Under the pieces are notes generated by a model. The model did not search any database and had not been told where the DNA came from. It was given only the letters and a program-made list of their open reading frames with translations. Made by a program: the position numbers and the translations under genes. This document shows, one piece after another, positions 1 to 7,701 of a DNA stretch of 64,000 bases; position 1 is the stretch's first letter; each line of letters starts with the position of its first letter. Source of the stretch: Patescibacteria group bacterium (GTDB taxonomy: Bacteria; Patescibacteria; Paceibacteria; UBA6257; 2-01-FULL-56-20); assembly GCA_024654525.1 (NCBI GenBank), contig JANLHI010000013.1, positions 1 through 64,000 of the forward strand. The letters run 5' to 3'.

Positions 1-757
1 CATTCTTTGTGTCCACAATGATGGGCGCTACCTGCAATCCTGCAGGCAACTGGGAGCAGTACCCGTCTCCCGAGTACACGATGTACTCTTGGGGAGGAGA
101 GGGAGGTTGGGAGGGGGAGGTGGGGGTGCCTTCCATCGTCGCTACAACTTTGGAGAGGTGTGTCTTGGCGGATGTGAGTCCGCCAAGACAGAGCACCACT
201 ATCAGGATTGCAATGAAGAATCCCAATGCCTGTGCCGCACCTTTCCACCCTGCGAGCCAACAACCGACTGCGGTGATTCCCGCAAGGAGAATGAGTACGA
301 CGATGAACATATCATTTGCCACAGGGACAACTGACACGAACAAGCCGAACCCGAACTCGCATGCAATGAAGATACCGATGTAGGCAGTTAGTTTCGCGAG
401 TGCCGCGCGGCCACTTTGCGTAGTGGCGATGAGGGGGAGCAGGAGCGGGTCCTGCCACATGGCGAATGCCATGAGCGGTACCGCAACGAACCACCCCAGA
501 AGCAGAATGAGTGCGACGAGTGCCGTTGCTTCCTGTGACCCGATGAGAGCCACGAAGAACAACAGTATCGGCGTTGCGATTCCCATCCCGATGATTGCCC
601 AGAGCGCCCGTTGGACGTGGTAATTTGAGGAATTCCACAATCCTTCGAGGATATCCTTTACTCCCACGATAAAGTTTGTGGGGCGTGTGCCTACGCCGAA
701 GGTTTCTTCGGTAAGCCGCTCGAAGGCGTCAAACGTTTTATTGATGACCGTTTTCAT
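1..757 (-). CDS. Polytopic membrane protein, 3' end beyond the window edge
   Basis: Reading the minus strand from ATG 757 gives about 252 open codons with no stop before the left edge. The product opens with a short soluble segment (MKTVINKTFDAFERLTEE) and then has about four to five hydrophobic stretches, for example LWAIIGMGIATPILLFFVA and LGFFIAILIVVLCLGGL, followed by a Pro/Ser-rich stretch. The start overlaps the stop of the upstream gene as ATGA, and AAGGAG lies seven bases before it, so the two are probably translationally coupled. I do not recognise the family. It may be the membrane component of the three-gene operon read from the promoter near 2300. Confidence 0.7.
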   Translation of the reverse strand, partial: MKTVINKTFDAFERLTEETFGVGTRPTNFIVGVKDILEGLWNSSNYHVQRALWAIIGMGIATPILLFFVALIGSQEATALVALILLLGWFVAVPLMAFAMWQDPLLLPLIATTQSGRAALAKLTAYIGIFIACEFGFGLFVSVVPVANDMFIVVLILLAGITAVGCWLAGWKGAAQALGFFIAILIVVLCLGGLTSAKTHLSKVVATMEGTPTSPSQPPSPPQEYIVYSGDGYCSQLPAGLQVAPIIVDTKN

Positions 758-1392
758 CGCTTCGCTCCTTTCCACGTTGAGATTTCATCCGCAACTGCGC
801 GGATGCCGGTAGTGAGCCGGTCACATGTCGTCTCAATTTTTGGCTTCAGCTTCATCAACTGACTCCAGTAATACCGCGCGGGCTGGAGGAACCCGTCATT
901 ATTCCACAGCTCGTACTCTGCGAAGAACGCGTCCTCGCTTGGATCGAAGCGGATCATATCGTCGAGTGCAAGAACCGCTTCCTTGCCGCTGACGGTCGCA
1001 ACCTCTTCGATGAACTTCGCGAGCTTATTCTCGAAGTACGGTGTCTTGTTGTGGATATATATTCCTCGGGCTTTCGGATGGCCATTTGCATCTACCGAGA
1101 AGTTAGCTCTGGCGAGCAACTTCTTGATTTCCGAGCCAGTCCGTTCGCATTCGATGTAGTCGAGTGCATCGCGAACAGTTTCACGTTTCACTTTCGGTGT
1201 CATCTCACGCAGGATTTTTCCCGCGATGGTTGCCGCCCGCTGTGTATGCGTATGTGTTTCGTGAGTGCCGCCTCCCACGCGTTCGCCGATTTCATGCCCG
1301 AGAAACGAGGTTAATATTTCGCTCCCGAACTTGATGACTATACTTCCTGTGTCCCCTACAGCCCTCTTCATCCAATTCCATAGTCGTTTCAT
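754..1392 (-). CDS. Hypothetical protein, middle gene of left-edge operon
   Basis: A 212-residue, mostly soluble and charged protein that I do not recognise. It begins MKRLWNWMKRAVGDTG and includes a His-Thr run (THETHTHTQR, about residues 43-52). The remainder looks helical, with many Glu, Lys and Arg. A purine-rich AAAGAG sits just upstream of the ATG as a possible ribosome site. It lies 55 bases after the preceding gene on the minus strand, and its TGA overlaps the next ATG, so it belongs to the same transcript. No catalytic motif is evident. Confidence 0.65.
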   Translation of the reverse strand: MKRLWNWMKRAVGDTGSIVIKFGSEILTSFLGHEIGERVGGGTHETHTHTQRAATIAGKILREMTPKVKRETVRDALDYIECERTGSEIKKLLARANFSVDANGHPKARGIYIHNKTPYFENKLAKFIEEVATVSGKEAVLALDDMIRFDPSEDAFFAEYELWNNDGFLQPARYYWSQLMKLKPKIETTCDRLTTGIRAVADEISTWKGAKR

Positions 1393-1447
1393 AATTCTCT
1401 TTCGTTGTGGCGCATGCGCGCCGATTTAGTTGTGATTGGTTGATTGT

Positions 1448-2134
1448 TTAAGAAGGTTTGTAGAGCTTTTGGCCCCAATTAAGGTTGTGCCCTACTCCGG
1501 CACTTACCTCAATCCAGTGGGGACGCGTGGCATCGGTAAACACTTCCGTGGTGTAGTTCACCCTCCCATGCTCGTCGGTGGCAAAGGATTTCACTTTGCC
1601 GTTGTCCCGTAGCGTTCCGTGGAAGTGGGGAATTCCATGTCCATGCTCATCGCAGACGAATATGACGAGCACATACTTGTTATCCCCTTTCCGTCCGGCG
1701 CTCACCGCGAGTTTCGCGGGAGCGTGTTTTGGTTTCGCTTCGGCGACTTTCTTCTCGGCCTCCGCGATTTCCGCTTTGGACTTCGCCGCCTTCGCAAGAG
1801 CTTCTTGCTTCACGGCCTCGATCTCCTCGACGGTTTTCGGTGTGGGTCCCGCAGGCGTGATGATCCTGCGATTCCATACCAACCTTCCCGCGGTTACACG
1901 TACCGGATACATTGAGCCGGGTCTGAGAGGACCCACGTCCCAATCTATTATCGTGTTCCCGTTCGTAGGGATGCTTTTCGGTGTTGATGTCTCGCCCGCA
2001 AAGAGCGTGACGTCCACATGGTCGGGGAAACCCCCCGGCCATCCTCCACCAAGGAGGCGAATCACTACGGTTGTGGCGTAGTTTCCATTCGCGACTTTGG
2101 TGGGCACGCGAACTTCCACATCTAATTTGGGCAT
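1448..2134 (-). CDS. Hypothetical beta-domain/coiled-coil protein
   Basis: About 228 residues in three parts: an N-terminal beta-rich part (about 1-110, with RVPTKVANGNYATTVVIRLL), a charged Ala/Glu/Lys coiled-coil stretch (about 112-150), and a C-terminal beta domain with a Big-1-like pattern (VIFVCDEHGHGIPHFHGTL then FATDEHGRVNY). ATG 2134 is preferred over ATG 2143 because AAAGGG lies nine bases before 2134 but touches 2143. It is the first gene of the operon and follows a leader of about 140 nt from the promoter at 2292-2320. The Ig-like assignment is inference; the function is unknown. Confidence 0.6.
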   Translation of the reverse strand: MPKLDVEVRVPTKVANGNYATTVVIRLLGGGWPGGFPDHVDVTLFAGETSTPKSIPTNGNTIIDWDVGPLRPGSMYPVRVTAGRLVWNRRIITPAGPTPKTVEEIEAVKQEALAKAAKSKAEIAEAEKKVAEAKPKHAPAKLAVSAGRKGDNKYVLVIFVCDEHGHGIPHFHGTLRDNGKVKSFATDEHGRVNYTTEVFTDATRPHWIEVSAGVGHNLNWGQKLYKPS

Positions 2135-2291
2135 AACTGCCATCCCTTTCTATCAGTTAATCTGATGTTTAATTGTTAAAACTAAAACGAAACGAATGGC
2201 AGTCCAGCTGGGCTGGATGGTGGTTCCGCGTCCCGCAGAACCCACAGTGCTCGCCAAACAGGGCAAGCTGACACTCGTAAAAGCTGTCGCT

Positions 2292-2320
2292 ATTTTAGCA
2301 TAAAATATAGAAAAAGTCAA
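2292..2320 (-). promoter_or_regulatory. Sigma-70-type promoter of left-edge operon
   Basis: On the minus strand TTGACT (2320-2315) and TAAAAT (2297-2292) are separated by exactly 17 bases, and a TGC precedes the -10. It drives the three minus-strand genes below 2143 through a leader of roughly 140 nt. The spacer carries the ATTTTAT word found in three other promoters in this window. Confidence 0.75.
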
Positions 2321-2436
2321 TGTTTCTCTTGGGTTCAAGTATCCAAGACAAGAATTTGGATTGTTCAGTTTCTGGGCTGTCTGTCACACGCCATTAGTTA
2401 TCAGTTCGTGAAATTTTGCTATACTAAACACATATT

Positions 2437-3747
2437 ATGAAGTTTTCAAAACGGCAACTTATCGTGATTGGTATAACGGTGGTAGCGGTAGTAGGAATCA
2501 TATCCTTGTTTTTCTTGGGAGGGAGAAAAGAGCAACCGCCGGAAGTGGCGCTTACCGTATGGGGGACGGAACCTCAAAAAGTGTTGAGTTTGGTATTTGA
2601 CGAGTATCATAAAACACATTCGAACGTGACGGTGTCCTATGTCCAGATTCCGGAAGAGACGTATCAATCACAGCTACTCAATGCGCTTGCGGCGGGAGTT
2701 GGTCCCGATGTATTTATGGTTGGTAATCGCGACTTGCGCCGAAATTTGGATAAAATTGTACCGGCGCCACAATCGGTGTTTACGCTCGCGCAACTTCGCT
2801 CGTTATTTCCCTCGGTGATTGAAGACGATTTTGTACGGGGAGGTGCGGTGTATGCGCTACCGCTTTCAATCGATACGCTTGCATTGCTCTATAATAAAAA
2901 TCTTTTCGATGGAGCTGCAATTATTACTCCTCCCGAAACATGGGATGAGTTTGTGCGTGATATTGATGTGCTTCGCGTGCGTGCGACGGGCGGTGGTATT
3001 ACACGTCCGGCAACTGCGCTTGGGGGATCATCGCGGTCAGTGGCAAATTCCGCGGACATTGTGCAACTTCTCATGCTTCAAAACGGTGCGCCGCTCACCG
3101 ACATAAATGGCAGTACCGCAATGTTCGGATCGGACGATAAAAATAAAGGACTCACCGCATTCAATTTTTATCTTCAATTTGCGAATGTAGGTGGCGGGGC
3201 ATATACATGGAATGATGCGATGACATTCTCGCGCGATGCGTTTGCCGCAGGAAACGTGGCGATGATTGTGGATTACCGTTCGGCGCTCGCCTATATCACG
3301 AAAAAAAATCCGTTTCTTCGCGTGGGAACGGCGCCTGTTCCCCAAGTGGGGGGATCGAGTCAGCCCGTATCTTTCGCGAGATATAACGGATTTGCGGTGT
3401 CGAAGTGGAGCAAATGGGCGAATGATTGGGCGTGGAATTTTGTGACAGAAGTAACCACCAATCCTGCGCTCGCGGGAATATATCTTGCTTCGTCCGGTAC
3501 TTCGGTGGGACAGATAACTGCATCGCCGGCATTAAGAAGCGAAATTGCAAAATACATCGGTACTCCCGATATGGATGTGTTTGCGCGACAGGCGCTTACG
3601 GCGCGGTCGTGGCTTTCTCCCGGAGATGATCAAATAGTCGGCGTATTTGATGACGCAATTCAAAGCGTGCTTGCCGGAAAGACTGATTCTCGCACCGCAC
3701 TCCGACGCGCGGAGGCGCAGGTGACACAACTTTTACAAAGTAGATAA
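2437..3747 (+). CDS. Membrane-anchored family 1 extracellular solute-binding protein
   Basis: The 436-residue product starts with a single uncleaved membrane anchor (about residues 7-27, IVIGITVVAVVGIISLFFLG) and continues as a sugar-type ABC solute-binding protein: ALTVWGTEP, a hinge-proximal GVGPDVFMVG, and YALPLSIDTLALLYNKNLF. There is no lipobox Cys. No permease or ATPase gene is nearby, which is odd for this family. The next genes encode TrbC-like membrane proteins, so it may act with them rather than with a transporter. An extended -10 (TGC TATACT) lies 11 nt before the ATG, suggesting a leaderless mRNA. Confidence 0.85.
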   Translation: MKFSKRQLIVIGITVVAVVGIISLFFLGGRKEQPPEVALTVWGTEPQKVLSLVFDEYHKTHSNVTVSYVQIPEETYQSQLLNALAAGVGPDVFMVGNRDLRRNLDKIVPAPQSVFTLAQLRSLFPSVIEDDFVRGGAVYALPLSIDTLALLYNKNLFDGAAIITPPETWDEFVRDIDVLRVRATGGGITRPATALGGSSRSVANSADIVQLLMLQNGAPLTDINGSTAMFGSDDKNKGLTAFNFYLQFANVGGGAYTWNDAMTFSRDAFAAGNVAMIVDYRSALAYITKKNPFLRVGTAPVPQVGGSSQPVSFARYNGFAVSKWSKWANDWAWNFVTEVTTNPALAGIYLASSGTSVGQITASPALRSEIAKYIGTPDMDVFARQALTARSWLSPGDDQIVGVFDDAIQSVLAGKTDSRTALRRAEAQVTQLLQSR

Positions 3748-3764
3748 CTTATAACTAATAACTA

Positions 3765-4460
3765 ATGACAACTCAAAATCCCAAGCGTGGATTCTTAAGG
3801 TCTAACCTTAAGGAAATTCCAAAGGTTCGACCTTTGCATATTGGAATGTTTATATTTGTTGTAGTGGTTACGCTCACCGTTCCTTTTGTGGCGAGTGCAC
3901 AGCAAGTTTCTTTTCCCTACTGGCCATCTGACAACAATCCGATTCTCCCTTGTACGGGACTTGATTGTGTGGATCTCTGTCAGCTCTTAAGTTTGTTTCA
4001 GCATCTTATTTATTTTGGTATGACGGTTGCAGTCATGGTTATTGCGCCTCTATTTTTGATATGGGGAGGGTTTATGATTCTTATTTCCGGTGGTTCTACG
4101 GAACGAATCAGCAAAGGAAAAACGATTCTCACAAGTACCATAATCGGTATTGCGATGGCGCTTGGTGCATTCCTTATCGTAAATACGTTCCTTTGGGTAC
4201 TCGGCAACAATCCTGCCATCGACGGTCCGAATAAACCGGGCGGGGTGAACTGGCCCAATGTGGCGTGTACGGTGCAAGCACCTCCTCCTGTAGCGCCTCC
4301 GCCCGCAGAAAATCTGCAGGTTGCCTCCTCCTCTCCTTCTTTTGATATTCCCGCGCCACTTCCCGAAGGTTCGCAGACGAATAATCCAAGTTTATTCAAC
4401 CCCGGGAGTAGCAATCCGGCAGGTGGATATATTTCTACCGACGAACCTCCCGCACAATAA
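3765..4460 (+). CDS. TrbC/VirB2-like pilin-type membrane protein with Pro-rich tail
   Basis: Contains the two-helix TrbC/VirB2 pattern (about residues 65-145): LIYFGMTVAVMVIAPLFLIW, the ISGGSTERISKGK turn, then a second hydrophobic helix. A Pro/Ser/Asn-rich tail of about 75 residues follows. A signal peptide ends VASA before QQVSFPYW. The start is uncertain: ATG 3765 adds 27 residues encoded by nested hairpin DNA (3794-3846), while ATG 3846 would start right at the signal peptide. No ribosome site supports either. It is the first of four related genes and lies 17 nt after the binding-protein gene. Confidence 0.75.
   Translation: MTTQNPKRGFLRSNLKEIPKVRPLHIGMFIFVVVVTLTVPFVASAQQVSFPYWPSDNNPILPCTGLDCVDLCQLLSLFQHLIYFGMTVAVMVIAPLFLIWGGFMILISGGSTERISKGKTILTSTIIGIAMALGAFLIVNTFLWVLGNNPAIDGPNKPGGVNWPNVACTVQAPPPVAPPPAENLQVASSSPSFDIPAPLPEGSQTNNPSLFNPGSSNPAGGYISTDEPPAQ
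3794..3846. repeat. Nested inverted repeats at the 5' end of a TrbC-like gene
   Basis: Two adjacent hairpins are present: CTTAAGG/CCTTAAG (3794-3800 and 3806-3812) and CAAAGGT/ACCTTTG with a three-base loop (3820-3836). The second is bounded by TTCC/GGAA (3817-3820, 3843-3846). If translation starts at 3765, this DNA is coding. It may be a small inserted element that extended the reading frame. Confidence 0.6.
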
Positions 4461-4499
4461 TTTTTGCCACTTTCCGAAGAGGATATACAATACACATAT

Positions 4500-4823
4500 A
4501 TGAAAGGATTTTTAACACTAATAGCAGGCACATTCTTTTCTCTGCGTGTCGCACATGCGGCCGATGTGCAACTCACCAATCCTCTCGGTGCGGATAATCT
4601 TCAAACGATGATTGCCAATGTTGCTCCCGCGCTCATTGCGATTGCCGCTCCCATTGCAACTATCATGGTACTCTACGGTGCATTTCTTATGATTACTTCC
4701 GCGGGAAATGAAGAGCGCATCTCCACGGGAAGAAAAACTATTTTGTATGCGGCGGTGGGATTCCTTGCGGTATTACTTGCAAGTTCCGTGGTGCCGGTGA
4801 TTATGAGTATATTTAACCAATAA
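4500..4823 (+). CDS. TrbC/VirB2-like small membrane protein
   Basis: About 107 residues: a signal peptide (MKGFLTLIAGTFFSLRVAHA, cleavage before ADV), a short luminal part, then two helices with the family turn between them (SAGNEERISTGRK). ATG 4500 is chosen over the longer frame from 4464 because it starts directly at the signal peptide. Second of four adjacent paralogues (3765, 4500, 4844, 5298). Such proteins are recalled as common in Patescibacteria; their structure there is not settled, and a pilus or surface-pore subunit is only an inference. Confidence 0.75.
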   Translation: MKGFLTLIAGTFFSLRVAHAADVQLTNPLGADNLQTMIANVAPALIAIAAPIATIMVLYGAFLMITSAGNEERISTGRKTILYAAVGFLAVLLASSVVPVIMSIFNQ

Positions 4824-4843
4824 ATTTTGGTATACTTATTCCC

Positions 4844-5206
4844 ATGAAGAAATTCCTTGCACCAGCGATAGTAACGGGCATTACGATGGCATCGCGGGTT
4901 TTTGCGGGTCCCGCAGGAGATAATCCCGGAATTACAATCGCGGCAAATAAAGAGCAGGTGATTGATAACATCCTTTGTCCGATTATTGATTATGCGTTTG
5001 TCATTATCATGATACTCTCTGTCCTCATGGTTCTTTATGCGGCATTCCTGTATGTGACCGCAGGGAGCGAGGATGAAAAATTTTCAAAAGCGCATAAAGT
5101 ATTGATATATGCGGCAGTGGGTATTGTAGTAGCGCTTCTCGCACGCGGGTTCCCCTACGTTATCGCATCGCTATTTGGAGCGGATGGATCGCTTATAAGC
5201 TGTTGA
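4844..5206 (+). CDS. TrbC/VirB2-like small membrane protein
   Basis: A 120-residue paralogue of its neighbours: a signal peptide ending near VFAGPAGDN, then two helices (YAFVIIMILSVLMVLYAAFL and a second after SEDEKFSKAHK), ending RGFPYVIASLFGADGSLISC. Cys residues near positions 44 and 120 could pair outside the membrane. It has its own extended -10 (TGG TATACT, 4831-4836) seven bases before the ATG, so it can be transcribed independently, probably without a leader. Confidence 0.75.
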   Translation: MKKFLAPAIVTGITMASRVFAGPAGDNPGITIAANKEQVIDNILCPIIDYAFVIIMILSVLMVLYAAFLYVTAGSEDEKFSKAHKVLIYAAVGIVVALLARGFPYVIASLFGADGSLISC

Positions 5207-5228
5207 TGATACGGACTTGCATTGATAT

Positions 5229-5241
5229 GGAATATGATATA
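5229..5241 (+). promoter_or_regulatory. Extended -10 promoter before last TrbC-like gene
   Basis: TGA followed by TATAAT is an extended -10, with a weak TTGCAT 15 bases upstream. The start codon is at 5298, so unlike its neighbours this gene has a leader of about 50 nt. The leader holds a GAAAG-rich stretch but no clear ribosome site. Confidence 0.5.
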
Positions 5242-5297
5242 ATTCTTTCGAAAGAGAGCCGAAAGGTCGAAGAGAAGCGATTTTTCTACGAACAATT

Positions 5298-5699
5298 ATG
5301 AAAAAATTAACGAGTTGGGTTATGCCGGCAATGGCGATAGTACTTCCATTGCTTTCACGAGCGGCAGCGCCGACAGTGACGAATCCGACAACCGTCGGGC
5401 AAGTCCAAGGTGGCAATATTCCTACTATTGCAACGACATCGACAGGAGTGCTTGGCATTGTTTGTGTAGTCATTAACTGGATTTTCTACGTTTTGATTAT
5501 TCTCGCAGTGCTCTTCGTAGTGCTTGCGGCAATCAAGTACGTAACGGCAGGTGGCGACGCGGAAAAGGTGGAAACGGCGAATCATCAGATTATCTACGCA
5601 GGAGTTGCGATTGTAATTGGTCTCCTTGCACGAGGATTCCCTTATATCATCGGCAGTATCTTCGGCGCGGATACCGCAGCAGGATTCCAAGGCTGTTAG
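5298..5699 (+). CDS. TrbC/VirB2-like small membrane protein
   Basis: A 133-residue relative of the gene at 4844: signal peptide (cleavage near SRAAAP), then two helices (IFYVLIILAVLFVVLAAIKY and a second after TAGGDAEKVETANHQ), ending RGFPYIIGSIFGADTAAGFQGC. The conserved RGFPY-IIGS-FGAD ending and terminal Cys match the 4844 product, so the two form a closer pair within the four-gene set. The gene is followed directly by a strong terminator. Confidence 0.75.
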   Translation: MKKLTSWVMPAMAIVLPLLSRAAAPTVTNPTTVGQVQGGNIPTIATTSTGVLGIVCVVINWIFYVLIILAVLFVVLAAIKYVTAGGDAEKVETANHQIIYAGVAIVIGLLARGFPYIIGSIFGADTAAGFQGC

Positions 5700-5722
5700 T
5701 AACTCACTAGTGCTGGTTTTTT

Positions 5723-5755
5723 ATCCCACCCCTTTAAAGGGGTGGGATTGTTTTT
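5723..5755 (+). terminator. Rho-independent terminator of TrbC-like cluster
   Basis: A perfect 13-base inverted repeat (ATCCCACCCCTTT with its complement) is followed by GTTTTTG-type Ts, 20 bases after the stop of the last TrbC-like gene. Confidence 0.85.
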
Positions 5756-5793
5756 GTGAAGGTGAAAATATTAAAAAATGAGGTTGTAAAAAT

Positions 5794-5836
5794 GAAAAGA
5801 CACGCTTCCATTTAAGGAGTTGCGTGTCTTTTTTTG
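5794..5836. terminator. Bidirectional terminator between convergent genes
   Basis: AAAAGACACGC pairs with GCGTGTCTTTT around a 15-17 base loop, with As on the left and Ts on the right. It can stop transcription from either side and ends the minus-strand lipoprotein gene at 5866. Confidence 0.8.
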
Positions 5837-5865
5837 TTGTGCCAAATTTTTCTGGTGCGATTCCG

Positions 5866-6393
5866 TTATGGATTCGCAACCAGAGGAATGTTCGGTGTTG
5901 CCCCGATCGGGACCAGTGGGACATTTGGCGTTGCCCCTATCGGGATATGCTGGGTCTGGGTGTTCGGTGCGGCTCCAATTGAGAGCGGAGCCGCAGCTAC
6001 CACTGCTGTGTTCGCCGTCGCGACTTGCGTCGCGTTTGTCGCCTTGCTCGCCGCCGTTTTTTTCGCTCTCCCACCTTTTCGCTGAATCGCCAACTTGGGG
6101 AGGATGGACTTGATATCCATCTTTTCCGCCAGTTCCTTTTCGCCGTAGAACCGGACGAAGCGACTTTGACTGTCAGTCACCTCTACCTGCATAAGCATGG
6201 GTGGGGCGGTTACCGTTGCCGAGACGTAGTTCGTCACGGTCACAAAATTCGTGACGATGACGGGGTTCGGCGCGGCGGGGATGACGGTGGTGGGTATAGT
6301 TGTGGTGATGCTTGTTGTGGTGGTTGGCGCAGGCTGCCCCAACGTGCTACAAGCAGAGAGCGTGAGGACGAGAAGGACGGAGATGTTTTTCAT
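5866..6393 (-). CDS. Secreted lipoprotein with IGA(A/T)PN repeats
   Basis: A 175-residue protein with a lipoprotein signal (VLLVLTLSAC, Cys about 15), a Thr/Pro-rich stretch, a central segment (VEVTDSQSRFVRFYGEKELA), a basic Lys-rich linker, and a C-terminal tail with three or four repeats of the pattern IGA-A/T-PN. The same GAAPN word occurs twice in the neighbouring gene at 6616. Base use is richer in G and C than in nearby genes and the leader is long, suggesting an acquired gene. I do not recognise the family. Confidence 0.65.
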   Translation of the reverse strand: MKNISVLLVLTLSACSTLGQPAPTTTTSITTTIPTTVIPAAPNPVIVTNFVTVTNYVSATVTAPPMLMQVEVTDSQSRFVRFYGEKELAEKMDIKSILPKLAIQRKGGRAKKTAASKATNATQVATANTAVVAAAPLSIGAAPNTQTQHIPIGATPNVPLVPIGATPNIPLVANP

Positions 6394-6434
6394 AAAAACT
6401 GAATTTCGGACGTTTTAACTTTTTAATTTTGCAA

Positions 6435-6489
6435 ACGATTCCACTTAGAATCGTGGATATATTATAGTATAAAATCATAATAAAGTCAA
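6435..6489 (-). promoter_or_regulatory. Promoter plus 5'-end hairpin of lipoprotein gene
   Basis: Minus strand: TTGACT (6489-6484), a 17-base spacer containing ATTTTAT, and TATAAT (6466-6461). The transcript should begin near 6454, exactly where a seven-pair hairpin starts (ACGATTC/GAATCGT, 6435-6454). Such a hairpin at the very 5' end could stabilise the mRNA. Confidence 0.75.
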
Positions 6490-6572
6490 TAGCACGCGGG
6501 AGGTTATAAAAATAAGGGTTATTTTGCAAATTTAGGAAGTCCGACTTCCTAATTCCTTCCTAATTTAAATGT

Positions 6573-6606
6573 TCAAGGCGCAGACTCTTTGTGAGTTGCG
6601 CCTTGA
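6573..6606 (-). terminator. Hairpin after the secreted-protein gene, probable terminator
   Basis: TCAAGGCGCA and TGCGCCTTGA form a perfect ten-pair stem around a 14-base loop, just past the stop at 6616 on the minus strand. The bases following it are AT-rich but not a T run, so termination is plausible rather than certain. Confidence 0.5.
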
Positions 6607-6615
6607 TGTGATTGA

Positions 6616-7194
6616 CTATTTCCCGCCTATCCGGATTTGTCCGGAGAGGTTTTGTACCCCTCCTTTGCCTTGCCGGACGGTGATGGACTGCCCGAATCCG
6701 TTCTTGATCTCATGGGTCTCTATGACCTGACCCGGGAGAACTTGGACGGTGGTCCATTGCGGATGAGTGGTGTAGCGCGGGGGCGGGGGGGTTGTGTCCA
6801 CGCTGATGAGCCCGCCCAAGAACGTTGTCCATCGGCGCCCCACACTGTTTCGGACATTATTTCCTCCGAATAGCGGTGCGTTCGGGGCCGCGCCGACACC
6901 TCCTCCACTCAAGCGGGGAACGGATTGTACCGTCCCAACCTGTGCGTTCGGTGCCGCGCCCACTGATCCCGCCGTGGTCCGCGGTGCTTGTTGTTGCCAC
7001 TGCGACGTCCGTGGCTGGAATGTCGGCGCCGCAGTAATGGTCACCCGCGGCTGGGTGGTGGCTTTATGCACCACTTGTTTGTACACGAATGTGTTCGTTG
7101 CGGTTGGCGTATTCGTGGCAACGAACACGGTTTGGGCATTCGCGCCCAGCACGGTGATTCCAATCACCGTGAGGATAAGGACTAATGTTTTCAT
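6616..7194 (-). CDS. Secreted protein with GAAPN repeats
   Basis: A 192-residue exported protein: signal peptide (MKTLVLILTVIGITVLGANA, then QTVF), a Thr-rich region, two VGAAPNA words (about residues 79-84 and 100-106), and a C-terminal beta-rich part (VQVLPGQVIETHEIKNGFG). The shared repeat and the same promoter type link it to the lipoprotein gene at 5866; the two may form a functional pair. There is no ribosome site before the ATG. The family is unknown to me. Confidence 0.65.
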   Translation of the reverse strand: MKTLVLILTVIGITVLGANAQTVFVATNTPTATNTFVYKQVVHKATTQPRVTITAAPTFQPRTSQWQQQAPRTTAGSVGAAPNAQVGTVQSVPRLSGGGVGAAPNAPLFGGNNVRNSVGRRWTTFLGGLISVDTTPPPPRYTTHPQWTTVQVLPGQVIETHEIKNGFGQSITVRQGKGGVQNLSGQIRIGGK

Positions 7195-7252
7195 AATTTG
7201 AACTTTTTAAAGGTCTGGAGGCGAACTTGCATCACCTCATGTCGATGTATAT

Positions 7253-7282
7253 ATTATACCATAAAATATGGCATAATGTCAA
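7253..7282 (-). promoter_or_regulatory. Consensus promoter of secreted-protein gene
   Basis: Minus strand TTGACA (7282-7277), 18-base spacer with ATTTTATGG, and a perfect TATAAT (7258-7253). The leader before ATG 7194 is about 50 nt. Confidence 0.8.
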
Positions 7283-7498
7283 TTATACAGAAAGCGAGGA
7301 AATATAAGGAAAAATAAGGGTTTATTTGATTTTTCAAGGGTTTCACCCTATCGTTTCAAGGGGTAAAGCCCTCCTGGCGAACTAGCAAACCTTCCTGCCG
7401 CCTACCTATCCGGCAGGAAGGACAGACAGGCGCACAGGATTAGGAGTTATTATTATATCCATGCAATAGAAAGCGTGGTGGAATAATAAGGAGATAAC
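7283..7498. other. Gene-free stretch with an 11-bp inverted repeat
   Basis: No gene is seen between the promoter at 7253 and tRNA-Leu at 7499. The stretch holds a perfect inverted repeat (CCTTCCTGCCG, 7390-7400, with 7411-7421, ten-base loop) and weaker GGGT/ACCC hairpins upstream of it. It may be a dispersed repeat; no T run follows. Confidence 0.5.
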
Positions 7499-7582
7499 GC
7501 TGGGGTGGCGGAACTGGCAGACGCACTGGCTTTAGGAGCCAGCGATCGCAAGATTATGAGAGTTCAAATCTCTCCCCCAGCA
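7499..7582 (+). tRNA. tRNA-Leu (anticodon TAG)
   Basis: Acceptor GCTGGGG (7499-7505) pairs with CCCCAGC (7575-7581). The anticodon loop TTTAGGA lies between CTGGC and GCCAG and gives TAG, reading CUA. A long variable arm (GATCGCAAGATTATGA region) is typical of class II tRNA-Leu. The T arm is GAGAG-TTCAAAT-CTCTC. CCA is not encoded. The palindrome-bracketed gene begins 56 bases downstream. Confidence 0.93.
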
Positions 7583-7637
7583 CAATCGAATTTCTATTAT
7601 GAAATATATGGTTGCTGATACTTGCTTGTTGGTTTGA

Positions 7638-7679
7638 ATTACCTTACATCACTCACGATCGTGAGTGATGTAAGGTAAT
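7638..7679. repeat. 42-bp perfect palindrome, copy 1
   Basis: Every base from 7638 to 7679 pairs with its mirror around the centre between 7658 and 7659 (ACGATCGT). The inner 36 bases are identical to copy 2 at 8417-8458. Its right half covers the -35 region of the following gene (-10 TATAGT at 7685-7690), so it could also serve as an operator. Confidence 0.9.
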
Positions 7680-7701
7680 GTTATTATAGTGAATAGTGGT
7701 A

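Noticed and set aside
9..383. Plus-strand ORF of 124 codons at the left edge
   Set aside because: It lies antisense to an open minus-strand membrane-protein frame that runs through the edge and has a ribosome site and coupled start.
2153..2338. 61-codon minus-strand ORF upstream of the left-edge operon
   Set aside because: It covers the promoter and leader of that operon, and its sequence shows no protein-like pattern.
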